Source: Actinomycetota bacterium (GTDB taxonomy: Bacteria; Actinomycetota; Acidimicrobiia; Acidimicrobiales; Ilumatobacteraceae). From it: 64,000 nucleotides of DNA. A program made the position numbers and the translations under genes. The notes beneath the pieces were generated by a model. That model had not been told where the DNA came from. It was given only the letters and a program-made list of their open reading frames with translations, and did not search any database. The DNA is taken from positions 62,001 to 126,000 of the forward strand of contig CANGIP010000006.1 in NCBI GenBank assembly GCA_947454105.1, given 5' to 3'. Below are positions 45,756 through 55,064 of this stretch, piece after piece (position 1 is the first letter of the stretch; the number at the start of each line of letters is the position of its first letter).

Positions 45756-48101
45756 ATGATGAAAGTTGTTCATTCTTGGATCCGAGATTTGGTTGATTTG
45801 CCCGATGATGTTGAGGCAATCTCATTTACTTTGTCCGATATTGGTTTGGCTGTTGAAAGTGTCGACAAAGTTGGTGCAACTGTTGCTGGTGTCATTACCG
45901 CGCGAGTGATTAAGACTGAACGTCATCCCGATGCGGCCAAAGTGCATCGTGTTTTTCTAGATAATGGCGATGGCACCGAACACCATGTGTGGTGCGGAGC
46001 ATTCAATATGCAGCCTGGCGACATCATTCCGTGGGCAACTCCCGGAACTGCAATGCCTGATGGACGATTGATTGAAACCAAGCCAATTGTGGGTATTCCG
46101 AGCGAAGGTATGTGTTGTTCAGCCCGCGAACTTGGGCTTGGTGACGATCACGGTGGCATTCTCATCATGGACCCGTCGACGCCGATCGGCGTTCCGTATG
46201 GTCAAGCGCTTGGCCTGGCCGAAGAGATTGTCTATGACATTGATGTTTTGCGCAATCGACCCGATGCCTATGGTCAAGTTGGTGTTGCTCGCGACTTAGC
46301 AGCTCGCTTCAACGTTCCTTTCACGCTCAACAATCCAACACTGGTGGTCTCTGGTCCATCAAAGTCTGCGCCAGTCGAAATTGTTGCTGGAGATCGTTGC
46401 GCGCGCTTTACCACGATCATCATCAGCGGAATTCGCATTACCTCATCGCCCGACTGGATGGTAGGTCGCCTGGCAGCCGCAGGAATGCGCTCGATCAACA
46501 ATGTGGTTGACGTGTCGAACTACGTCATGCTCGAAACGAATCAACCAAATCATGCGTACGACTTCTCAACTTTGGGCGGTGGTGGTTTCAAAATTCGTTT
46601 AGCGGCCGATAGTGAATCGATGATCACCCTCGACGGCGTTGAACGTGTGCTCACAACTGATGACTTGTTGATCTGTGATGCGACTGATCGCCCCATTGGC
46701 ATCGCCGGCATCATGGGTGGACAAAATACCGAGATCAGCGATTCAACCAACACGATCGCTCTCGAGACCGCTTGGTTTGAACCGGTCGGAATCATGCAGT
46801 CGGTCGCTCGACTGAACTTGCGCACTGAAGCGTCGGCGCGTAACGAACGTGGCATGGACCCGTTCGGTATCGATCAGTCAATCGCCCGCTTTGTTGAGCT
46901 TTTGCGCCTCACCTGTCCAGACCTCGTGGTTCACGAGGGAATGGTTGATGCTCGTAGTTCTTCCATTCCTACACCGACGGTCATTGCGGTTCGGCCAACC
47001 CGCGTGAGTGCGTTGCTTGGTGCGTCGTTCACAGCAGAGCAAATCCGTTCGCTCATCGAGCCCATTGGTTTTGCGTGCACAGCTTCGGGTGAAGCGCTTT
47101 CAGTCACCGTGCCATCGTGGCGACCTGATTGCACTCTTGAAATTGACATTGTCGAAGAGGTCGCTCGTCATTTTGGTTACGACAAACTTGGCAAGACGGT
47201 TCCGAAGTCAACTCAGCCCGGTGGATTGAGCGTTGTTCAACAACGTCGCCGACGAGTACGTGAAATCTTGTTGGGTCTTGGTTTCAATGAAGCCATGCCA
47301 CATCCGTTCTTGACTGACGGCGATTTGCAAAATGCTGGCCTTCCCGGTGAAGCAGTTCGCTTAATGAATCCACTTGTTGTGGGCGATGACGTCTTGCGTA
47401 CATCATTGCGACCTGGTTTGTTGAAAGCCATCGCGTTTAATGAATCGCATCGTCGTTCGGGCGTGAGTTTCTTTGAAGTCGGCCATGTGTATCCGACCAG
47501 CACCGATATCTTGCCTGCTGAATACGAGTCACTTGGTGTGGTGATTGCTGGTGCCGAAGCGCCTCAGGCTGTTTCGGTGTGGCGTGAACTCGCTGGTTCA
47601 ATGGGTTGGGGAGCACGGCTCGACCAATCGAATGTTCCCGCAGGTTTACACCCGACACGGTCAGCCACTTTGTCGGTAGGTAAAGACGCGGTTGGTTTCG
47701 TGGGTGAAATCCATCCCGATGTTCTCGACGCGTATGGCGTCACTCAGCGTGTTGCCGTACTTGAACTGAATCTGTCTCGTTTGCTTGAAGTTGAACCCAA
47801 AGTTTCACAGTGGAAAGCGACAAGTCGCTATCCATCGAGCGATATTGACTTGGCTTTCACGGTGCCAACGTCGGTGACCGCCGAGAAGATTGAAAAGTCG
47901 TTGCGTCAAAGTGCTGGTGCTTTGCTTGTAGATCTGGCTTTGTTTGATGTGTATCGCTCAAAGGACGCCGGTGATTCGCGCAGCTTGGCTTTCCGTTTGC
48001 GTTTGCAAGCGCAAGATCGCACATTGACCGATGCTGATGTTGCAGCGGTTCGCGAAAAGTGCATCGCCGGGGCCAACAAACTCGGAGCCCAACTCCGCTA
48101 G
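45756..48101 (+). CDS. pheT: Phenylalanyl-tRNA synthetase beta subunit
   Basis: PheT edits mischarged Tyr and binds tRNA-Phe. The 781-residue protein has the N-terminal EMAP/tRNA-binding domain (about 40-150), B3/B4 editing domain, B5 domain (about 400-470, DCTLEIDIVEEVARHFGYD), a catalytic-like core and a C-terminal ferredoxin-fold anticodon-binding domain (about 690-781, SRYPSSDIDLAFTV). AAGGA precedes two successive ATG codons at 45756 and 45759. Confidence 0.98.
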   Translation: MMKVVHSWIRDLVDLPDDVEAISFTLSDIGLAVESVDKVGATVAGVITARVIKTERHPDAAKVHRVFLDNGDGTEHHVWCGAFNMQPGDIIPWATPGTAMPDGRLIETKPIVGIPSEGMCCSARELGLGDDHGGILIMDPSTPIGVPYGQALGLAEEIVYDIDVLRNRPDAYGQVGVARDLAARFNVPFTLNNPTLVVSGPSKSAPVEIVAGDRCARFTTIIISGIRITSSPDWMVGRLAAAGMRSINNVVDVSNYVMLETNQPNHAYDFSTLGGGGFKIRLAADSESMITLDGVERVLTTDDLLICDATDRPIGIAGIMGGQNTEISDSTNTIALETAWFEPVGIMQSVARLNLRTEASARNERGMDPFGIDQSIARFVELLRLTCPDLVVHEGMVDARSSSIPTPTVIAVRPTRVSALLGASFTAEQIRSLIEPIGFACTASGEALSVTVPSWRPDCTLEIDIVEEVARHFGYDKLGKTVPKSTQPGGLSVVQQRRRRVREILLGLGFNEAMPHPFLTDGDLQNAGLPGEAVRLMNPLVVGDDVLRTSLRPGLLKAIAFNESHRRSGVSFFEVGHVYPTSTDILPAEYESLGVVIAGAEAPQAVSVWRELAGSMGWGARLDQSNVPAGLHPTRSATLSVGKDAVGFVGEIHPDVLDAYGVTQRVAVLELNLSRLLEVEPKVSQWKATSRYPSSDIDLAFTVPTSVTAEKIEKSLRQSAGALLVDLALFDVYRSKDAGDSRSLAFRLRLQAQDRTLTDADVAAVREKCIAGANKLGAQLR

Positions 48102-48119
48102 TTGTCAAGGGTTTTTCTC

Positions 48120-48145
48120 ATTTAGGAAAAATTTTCCTAAATTTT
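48120..48145 (+). terminator. AT-rich palindrome after pheT (probable terminator)
   Basis: ATTTAGGAAAA (48120-48130) and TTTTCCTAAAT (48132-48142) form a perfect 11-base inverted repeat around one base. As RNA it gives about ten pairs with a three-base loop, followed by TTT. The stem is AT-rich, so a weak terminator or a protein-binding operator for the following surface-protein gene are both possible. Confidence 0.5.
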
Positions 48146-48189
48146 GATCCGTCTTGTGAGCATTTCTCCTGCTCAATTATTTTGAAAAG

Positions 48190-51100
48190 GTGAATCCACC
48201 GCGGGCGGCGTTATGGCGATTGCTAATTGCCCTAAGTGTTGTTGCGGGGACGTTGACAGTCGCTCTCAACGTCGCTGAAGCTACGGATGATGTCATAACT
48301 TTGACCTCAAGCGCTGCAACGGTTATTCCTGGGGAGCAGGTGACGCTCACCGCCAGAATGCCTGTCTCCAGCGCAGGCACTGTGAGTCAGGAAATAATCC
48401 AGACCATCGACCCCACCAAGATGAAACTGACATCTGTTGCTGATATTTCGTATCCAACGGGTTGGACGCTGAGCTACTGCAGTGGCAATGCGACTGATTG
48501 CACGATCGCCGCCAACTTCTCTGCTGTACCACCAGCCAACGCTACGGCTTGGGCGGCGGTCAAAGCAGTTAAAGCAACAGGGTCGATTGATTCGCAGGGT
48601 GGGAATGCGGGTCGACAAGTGGCGCAAGCTTCGGTGAGTGGGGGCAGCGTGTCTCAGACGCCGACAACACTTCCAGCTAGCGCTTTGGGGCTGGACGGTT
48701 TCAAAGTCTTCTTTGATTCGGGTCGTACGCGAGTTTTTAACCTGTACCACCATTCAGGTTCATTGAACAATAACTTCGACTGCTACGTAGTTTTGACAGG
48801 TACGCGTTGCGCCGGTTTTCCTTACAGATTCGGAGGGACGACGGGCGAGGCGGCTCTCGGCGCCGTGGTCGGTTCGACGGCATGGATCGCTGGGAACGAC
48901 GGGCTCTATTGCGTCGATCTCTCGGCGGTTATTGCCAATACAACCAATGCCGCAAATGGTGGAAGTCCGACAAAGTGCTTCTCGAACGGAACCTCTGCTC
49001 TACTCAGTTTGAAATCTGGTAGTCGGTTTGACTGGTTTGCAGGTGCAACTGTTTTGGGTCAATCAGCTGAAACAAAACTTTATGCATTGGACTCAACCTC
49101 GACGACTGCAATGGTCTATTGCATTGACACCGCGACACGGGCCGCATGTAATACTCCAACAATTAATCCATCTTTGGTGGGCGCTGGTAATCAGCCCGCT
49201 GACGGCTCGAACATCTATCAATGGGGCGATCGTCTCTTTGTGTCGGTATCAAACATGATGGTGACGCCATATCAAGAGCGCGTGACATGCGTGTTGATAT
49301 CTACTGGCGCAAAATGTCCTGGTTTCTCCTCGGACGATACTTATTCGTCACAAACCCTGCAGTTCGGCAAGTTCGTGCCGATTCCTTCAGTAAACGGTTC
49401 AGTACGAGCGGTGTGTTATTACCGCCTCGACACAACCCATAAGTGTTGGGAGGCTGATGGCACTCAACGTTCTGCGTCGGACTACAACTTTCCAAACTGG
49501 ACAACTGTTGCTAACGCGACCGCGACGTACTCGTATGGTGTACCCACTCAGATCGGCTCACGGGTTTACTACGGCAACGCGCGCTGGCAGGATCCGACAC
49601 CTACTTACACTAAGGCAGAAGTCATTTGTTACGACGCGGCAGCATTTGGAGGCGCGGGTGGACGATGTAACGACGCTAATGGCAACCTTACGTCGTCAAC
49701 GACGAAAAATTATGTGAACTACACCGTGACTCCAGATCCGGTCATACCGAATTGTTTATGGATCACTCAGCATTCGAACCCAGTATTTAAGACAGTGAAT
49801 ATTCTGACAGGCGACTTGGGTTGCAGCGCAATTGCTCCAAGTCGGGTCACTTTTGCGGGTGCGACATCGGTGCCTCGGATGGGATGCTCGGCAGCATCTG
49901 CAATCGCCGAATGGGCCTCTTTCACTTTGGTAACACCTGCGACTGGATTTACGAGTGCAAAATTGACGGTGCAGGACTCCTTGGGGGCGAATATCCCTGG
50001 GTGGACTGACGTAGTAATGACTTCAGGTAACGCTGTTGACTTATCAGCTCTGTCGGTGGGATTAACTGGTCAAGCCCCTAATTTTGTGGTTGATTTTCAA
50101 GGCGCTTCTGGCGTGTTGAACGCAAGTGCGCGAATCAAAGTAATTGGCGATGCTCCACAATTGTGTTTGAAGCCATTCGCCCTCGCGATATGTCCGAGTG
50201 GTTCTGGTCTCTTGACAAGTCCTATGGCTTCGTCGATGACCGTGTCGGCGATGGGTTCAGCTACCGACTCCACAAACATGACGTCCTTGCTCAATCCGGT
50301 TTCGATTCCGGTAGCAATTTCTGCGGCGTCGAACGCTCAATGTGGATCAACGTTGTCGGGTGTGGCAACTATGTCTGGTACGTCCACGGGTGTCGCCGGT
50401 GCGACGGTGACTTTGCTTGATTCAGTGGGCAGTCCCATTATGGCGAACGGTTCGGCGGTAACGACTACGACATCTAGCGATGGCTCCTATTCATTTGGTT
50501 ACCTTCTCCCAGGTGTATACAAGGTTCGTTTCGACGATGTTGGTGCAAAGACTGTTGTATCGACAGCGGTGGCTTCTGGTGGTTCTGGCACGACGACTGA
50601 TAACTCGTCAGCGACATCATTGACGTCTAATAGTTCAATTCTGTCAGTGGGGACTAATGGTGTAGTGAATTCGGTTTACAACACCCTTGCTGTAGCAACG
50701 GCTGACACATCAATAGGCGCTCAGGGGGCGGCGCAGACGATCAATGTGAAAGCTAATGACAGCGCTGGTACTGGAAATAATCTGACTTCTCCAACGATTC
50801 GATTCTGTTCGGTGGATTCGCCACCATCGAGTTGCACATTGACGACGAAAAATGTATCCGGTCAGGGTTCATATTCGCTCTCAGGTGGAAACGTAGTTTT
50901 CACACCGTGTTCGGGGATTAACACACCTGCCGCCGCTTCATGTGCTGGTGCATTTACGGGAACTGCAACATCGGTCGGCTACCAGATCACGGATTCCGGT
51001 GGTCAGTCTGCGGTGGCCACGATCACGCCAAGTGTGGTGCCCCCACCGACGGGCATAGCGGATGCGCAGACCGGTTTATTCGATACGAATCAAACGTACA

Positions 51101-54100
51101 CTCCTGCAAGCAACGACACCGCAGGTTCGGGAGCGACACTAGTAGCGGCAAGCGTTCGTTTGTGCCCAACGTCGGCGACTTCTCCGTTCACGACGTCAAA
51201 CTGTTCTGGTTCAAGTGTGACTACCGCGGATGGTGTCTATTCGTTGAACACGGCGACTGGAGTGGTGACATTCGATCCTTCGTCGACGTTTACTGGCTTA
51301 GCAACAGTGCCAGTGCGTTATGTAGTTCAAGATTCGTTGAATCAATTGGCAAGTACAACGATTACGCCAACAGTGACCCCGCCCGCACCTTCTGTTGCGT
51401 CATCAAACATGACAACTGGAATCGTAGGAGTTGCGCAATCCGTGGATTTATTGTCAAATGACACAACACCGACTGGGGTGAACCTCACACCTTCATCAAC
51501 GCGGCTCTGTGGATCAGGGGCGATAGTCCCAAATTGTGTATCAACGAACCTCAATGTTCCCAATGTTGGTACGTATTCATTAAGTGGTGGAACAGTGACC
51601 TTCACTCCGTGTTCAACAGTGGTCACCGCGAATTGTCCGAGTGGAGTGGCGTTCTCAGGTACTCCATCTGCGGTGGCGTATCAGGTAACTGACAGCATCG
51701 GCCGTACTGTTAGTTCTACATACTCGTCGATCGTTGTTCCGCCACCAACAGCAGTGGCTGATACCCAAACTGGATTGTGGGATAGCAATGTCATTTTTGC
51801 GCCCACTTCAAATGACTCGGCGGGTTCGGGTGCATCGTTGGTGGCTGTTCCTTATGGCATTTGTTTGAATTCAGTTTCGGTGCCATCGTCTTGTTCGACA
51901 ATCGGTAATTCAATAGTGATCCCTAATCAGGGCACGTACAGCTTGAATACCAATACTGGATCAGTAACTTTTGACCCTCTGCCATCTTTTACTGGCAATG
52001 CAACCGCAATTAAGTACGCCGTGTCGGACAGTCTCGGTCAAAAAACTTTGGCCACTATCACGCCGTCGATAACTCCGCCGTTACCACCTTCGGCAACTTC
52101 CGAATCTAAATCGGTGATTCCTGGAGGCTCTGTTTCATTTACGACGCTGACGGGAGCAAATGGTCTTGCGTCAACAAGTGGTCCCACCTTTTCGACTTCG
52201 GCAAGTTGTTTGGTGAATACTTCAGTAATCCCAAATACTTGTGGAACCACACTGACCATCGCTGGCGAAGGTGTTTATTCTCTCAATACTGGAACCGGTG
52301 TCGTGACTTTCTCGGCTGATATCGGTATCTCAACGGGAACCCAAACACCGATTTCTTATCGAGTGACCGACGCAACGGGTCAGACCGCAACATCAACATT
52401 GACACCGATTGTTCCACCGCGGCCAACGGCGAATAACGATTATGTTGTGAGCGAACAAAATGAAACTCAAGTTCTCTCACCTCTGTCTAATGACGAAGCT
52501 GCTTCGTCTACTTCGTTGGACTCAAGCTCGATGCGCTTATGTCCAGATAATGCGAGCGCACCGTTTACTAATACCAATTGCAATTTGATGTCTCTAGACG
52601 TGGCAGATGTTGGCAGGTTTATCGTGAACAATGATGGTACTGTTTCGTTTACGCCCTGCGTGATAGTTGCTGGGGTTGTATGCGCGGGTAGTTACAACGG
52701 TTCGACGACATTCACCGGCACTGCTGAGGTTCGATACGCAATAGCTGATCAAGCCGGGCAGTTTGATTCGGCAATGATTCGCGCTGAAGTGCTTCCGCCT
52801 CCTGTTGTGAGGCCAGCGAACGATGCGCTGACACGCAACTTCGGACAGTCGGCGGTCTTCGATCCATTAGCTAATGATTCCGGAGGGACAACGACAGGGT
52901 TGGCGGGATATTCGGCTACCGGATCAGCAGATGTGGCGACATCAACTTTGAAATTATGTGGCGCAAGTCAAACGGCTCCTCATTGCACTGCAACATATGT
53001 AGTCAGAGAAGAAGGCACTTACACCCTTGACTCAATGACGAATCGCATTACTTTTGATCCGGCAAACAATTTCGTTGGTACCCCGAGCATCGCTCCGTTG
53101 TACATGGTTTGTAATCAAATCGGCGGTTCATGGGCTCCATTGACACCTTCTTCAACATGTTCCACTGCGAAAATAACGCCCACGATTTTGCCACCGAGTT
53201 CGCCAAGTGCGAGTAACGATTTAGAGAATGGTCCATATAACACCTCCCTGATTATCAATGTTTTGGCGAACGATACGAAGGATGCGGCGTTATCCATCGC
53301 TAACTCGACCGTGAAGTTATGTACATCAATTCAGACGCCACCAAATTGCTCTGCGGTTTCGCTTTCATCACCTGGAGAAGGTGTCTACACGGTTGACTCA
53401 AACACGGGGCGAGTGACATTTACGCCAGAAGCATCGTTTGCGGGCACTCCTAGCTTGCGACCGATATATCAGTTCACGGATTCGTTTGGCGCATCTGCCT
53501 CGGCAATCATTACCCCGACGATTGCGGCGCCCGAAGTCCCAATCGCGAATGCGCAAGCAAAGGTGGTTCTGCCCGGATCGGCAGTCGAATTCACGAATGT
53601 CATTGGTACGTCAGCGCTCGGCTCAGGGACCGGATTGAGATCGGGTGCAATTGATGGTCCATGCCTCGTTGACCCAAGTGATAGTCAATGCAAGTCGACA
53701 TTCGCAATAACTGGCGAAGGAACTTGGTCAATAGATCAGACCACGGGTATTCCAACATTTACCGCTGATCCTGATGTGGCAAGTGGAGTGCAAACTGCAG
53801 TCTTGTACCGCATTACTGATGTTGTTGGTCAAATAGCTTCGGCATATTTGACTCCGAATGTTCCACCGAATGCATCAATGACTGCAGACTCCGGGTCTGC
53901 TGGCGTCGATATAAACCAAACCTTTTCAGTTCTTGCCAACGACACACCCGGTAATGGAACGACATTTGATAGTGCAAGTTTGAGGCTCTGTGATGTCGGT
54001 GAATCTTTGCCTACGTGCACCGCCTTGACCGTGACAATAAATGGTGAGGGGACCTACACAATCGGTTCCAATGGAGTGGTTACCTTTAATCCAGATCCAG

Positions 54101-55053
54101 ATTTTGCAGGAGTCGCTGGAGTCATTTCATATCAAGTCACCGACTCAGTCGGTCGAGTTACCTCGAGCACGGTTCAACCAACTGTCACCGCTGTTCCACC
54201 TTCGGCGGCGCCAGACACAATTCTTTTAGCTCCAGGTCAGATCTCCTCATTTAGATCAATTTTTGCCTCAGGTGGACTGGTATCGCTCAACGCCGGAGGA
54301 GTAGACCTTGACGTGAGTTCGGTGTGTATTGAAGATCCGGTGAGTTTGCAATGCGCTACAACGCCAATCGCTGTCGCCGGAGAAGGCGTCTTCAGCATTG
54401 ACACAAATACGGGCATCGTTTCGTTTGCTGCGGAGTCGGGAGCACTCGCTGGTCCTCAAACCGTGATCACTTACAGAATCACTGATCGTGCTGGCAATGT
54501 TGTGCAGTCAACATTGACTCCAATCATTGTGGCTCCTCCGATTTTGTCACCTGATGCATCATCTGGTGTGCAAGGTGCGCCTCAAGTGATTCGACCACTC
54601 GTTAACGACCGGCCAGGCAACAACAATGTTCCCTTAGTGCCATCTTCGTTGCGTTTGTGTGCGCGAAATGAGGTAGCTCCAGCATGCACACGAACGACTC
54701 TTGTGATTGATGGAGAAGGTGCCTATGTTGTGAACACAGCAACAGGCGACATTACGTTTACACCACTGGCTTCATTTAGCGGTTCAGCGACATCAATTTC
54801 TTATGTCCTTGATGATTCCTTAGGCCAACGGCAGACCAGTACCATCGCACTCGTTGTGACAACGCAAGATAACTCTGGTGATGCTGGAAGTGGGACGCAA
54901 GAAACTAATAATGACGGTCAAGGTCAAGACACAACATCTCAAACAGACGACCATCCGCTTCCTACTACCGGCACGAATATCGTTGACGTTCTGCCTTGGG
55001 CACTGGCCCTCATTATTTTCGGTCGTCGTGTCAAACGGATTCGCTTGTATTGA
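48190..55053 (+). CDS. Giant LPXTG-anchored surface protein with CshA-type fibril repeats
   Basis: This 2287-residue protein is built as a cell-wall fibril. Residues 1-31 are a signal peptide (RAALWRLLIALSVVAG). Residues about 32-715 are a cysteine-rich head with at least seven repeated strand-turn units carrying a Cys pair (for example DCYVVLTGTRC, YCIDTATRAAC, CVLISTGAKC). Residues about 717-790 resemble a SdrD/CnaB-like beta domain (GVAGATVTLLDSVG, SSDGSYSFGYLLPGVYKV). Twelve CshA-type repeats of about 105-130 residues fill 833-2226. The C-terminus has a Gln/Asp/Thr-rich spacer, LPTTG at 2257-2261, a hydrophobic stretch and RRVKRIRLY. CshA in streptococci is an adhesive fibril; adhesion to cells, particles or surfaces is the likely role here. 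The substrate is unknown. No sortase gene is nearby. GTG 48190 has AAAAGG directly against it, so the start is not certain. It stands alone, flanked by a palindrome and a convergent gene. Confidence 0.88.
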   Translation: MNPPRAALWRLLIALSVVAGTLTVALNVAEATDDVITLTSSAATVIPGEQVTLTARMPVSSAGTVSQEIIQTIDPTKMKLTSVADISYPTGWTLSYCSGNATDCTIAANFSAVPPANATAWAAVKAVKATGSIDSQGGNAGRQVAQASVSGGSVSQTPTTLPASALGLDGFKVFFDSGRTRVFNLYHHSGSLNNNFDCYVVLTGTRCAGFPYRFGGTTGEAALGAVVGSTAWIAGNDGLYCVDLSAVIANTTNAANGGSPTKCFSNGTSALLSLKSGSRFDWFAGATVLGQSAETKLYALDSTSTTAMVYCIDTATRAACNTPTINPSLVGAGNQPADGSNIYQWGDRLFVSVSNMMVTPYQERVTCVLISTGAKCPGFSSDDTYSSQTLQFGKFVPIPSVNGSVRAVCYYRLDTTHKCWEADGTQRSASDYNFPNWTTVANATATYSYGVPTQIGSRVYYGNARWQDPTPTYTKAEVICYDAAAFGGAGGRCNDANGNLTSSTTKNYVNYTVTPDPVIPNCLWITQHSNPVFKTVNILTGDLGCSAIAPSRVTFAGATSVPRMGCSAASAIAEWASFTLVTPATGFTSAKLTVQDSLGANIPGWTDVVMTSGNAVDLSALSVGLTGQAPNFVVDFQGASGVLNASARIKVIGDAPQLCLKPFALAICPSGSGLLTSPMASSMTVSAMGSATDSTNMTSLLNPVSIPVAISAASNAQCGSTLSGVATMSGTSTGVAGATVTLLDSVGSPIMANGSAVTTTTSSDGSYSFGYLLPGVYKVRFDDVGAKTVVSTAVASGGSGTTTDNSSATSLTSNSSILSVGTNGVVNSVYNTLAVATADTSIGAQGAAQTINVKANDSAGTGNNLTSPTIRFCSVDSPPSSCTLTTKNVSGQGSYSLSGGNVVFTPCSGINTPAAASCAGAFTGTATSVGYQITDSGGQSAVATITPSVVPPPTGIADAQTGLFDTNQTYTPASNDTAGSGATLVAASVRLCPTSATSPFTTSNCSGSSVTTADGVYSLNTATGVVTFDPSSTFTGLATVPVRYVVQDSLNQLASTTITPTVTPPAPSVASSNMTTGIVGVAQSVDLLSNDTTPTGVNLTPSSTRLCGSGAIVPNCVSTNLNVPNVGTYSLSGGTVTFTPCSTVVTANCPSGVAFSGTPSAVAYQVTDSIGRTVSSTYSSIVVPPPTAVADTQTGLWDSNVIFAPTSNDSAGSGASLVAVPYGICLNSVSVPSSCSTIGNSIVIPNQGTYSLNTNTGSVTFDPLPSFTGNATAIKYAVSDSLGQKTLATITPSITPPLPPSATSESKSVIPGGSVSFTTLTGANGLASTSGPTFSTSASCLVNTSVIPNTCGTTLTIAGEGVYSLNTGTGVVTFSADIGISTGTQTPISYRVTDATGQTATSTLTPIVPPRPTANNDYVVSEQNETQVLSPLSNDEAASSTSLDSSSMRLCPDNASAPFTNTNCNLMSLDVADVGRFIVNNDGTVSFTPCVIVAGVVCAGSYNGSTTFTGTAEVRYAIADQAGQFDSAMIRAEVLPPPVVRPANDALTRNFGQSAVFDPLANDSGGTTTGLAGYSATGSADVATSTLKLCGASQTAPHCTATYVVREEGTYTLDSMTNRITFDPANNFVGTPSIAPLYMVCNQIGGSWAPLTPSSTCSTAKITPTILPPSSPSASNDLENGPYNTSLIINVLANDTKDAALSIANSTVKLCTSIQTPPNCSAVSLSSPGEGVYTVDSNTGRVTFTPEASFAGTPSLRPIYQFTDSFGASASAIITPTIAAPEVPIANAQAKVVLPGSAVEFTNVIGTSALGSGTGLRSGAIDGPCLVDPSDSQCKSTFAITGEGTWSIDQTTGIPTFTADPDVASGVQTAVLYRITDVVGQIASAYLTPNVPPNASMTADSGSAGVDINQTFSVLANDTPGNGTTFDSASLRLCDVGESLPTCTALTVTINGEGTYTIGSNGVVTFNPDPDFAGVAGVISYQVTDSVGRVTSSTVQPTVTAVPPSAAPDTILLAPGQISSFRSIFASGGLVSLNAGGVDLDVSSVCIEDPVSLQCATTPIAVAGEGVFSIDTNTGIVSFAAESGALAGPQTVITYRITDRAGNVVQSTLTPIIVAPPILSPDASSGVQGAPQVIRPLVNDRPGNNNVPLVPSSLRLCARNEVAPACTRTTLVIDGEGAYVVNTATGDITFTPLASFSGSATSISYVLDDSLGQRQTSTIALVVTTQDNSGDAGSGTQETNNDGQGQDTTSQTDDHPLPTTGTNIVDVLPWALALIIFGRRVKRIRLY
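50686..54867 (+). repeat. Twelve tandem CshA-type repeats with cysteine pairs
   Basis: Each unit follows one plan: D..G..N....L.NDT near its start, then a strand ending in LRLC, a loop closed by a second Cys, then GEGTYSLNT.TG.VTF.P, F.GT, V.Y.VTDS.GQ, and T.TP.V.PP as linker. The first Cys pair is C-x(8-12)-C in all twelve units. Units 1, 3 and 6 carry a second pair after FTPC. Units 5, 9 and 11 differ: they lack the NDT motif and have PGG/PGS/PGQ followed by a Phe. DNA identity between units is low, so the array is old rather than recently expanded. Confidence 0.85.
54958..55053 (+). other. Sortase sorting signal of the surface protein
   Basis: The last 32 residues hold the sortase motif LPTTG, a hydrophobic stretch (VDVLPWALALIIF) and the basic tail RRVKRIRLY. 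This is the three-part cell-wall sorting signal of Gram-positive bacteria. The hydrophobic part is short. Confidence 0.88.
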
Positions 55054-55064
55054 GCGTTACCTCG

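Noticed and set aside
51342-51626. Minus-strand frames within the surface-protein gene
   Set aside because: They are shadows caused by low stop-codon density in the Ser/Thr/Val-rich repeats and have no recognisable domains.
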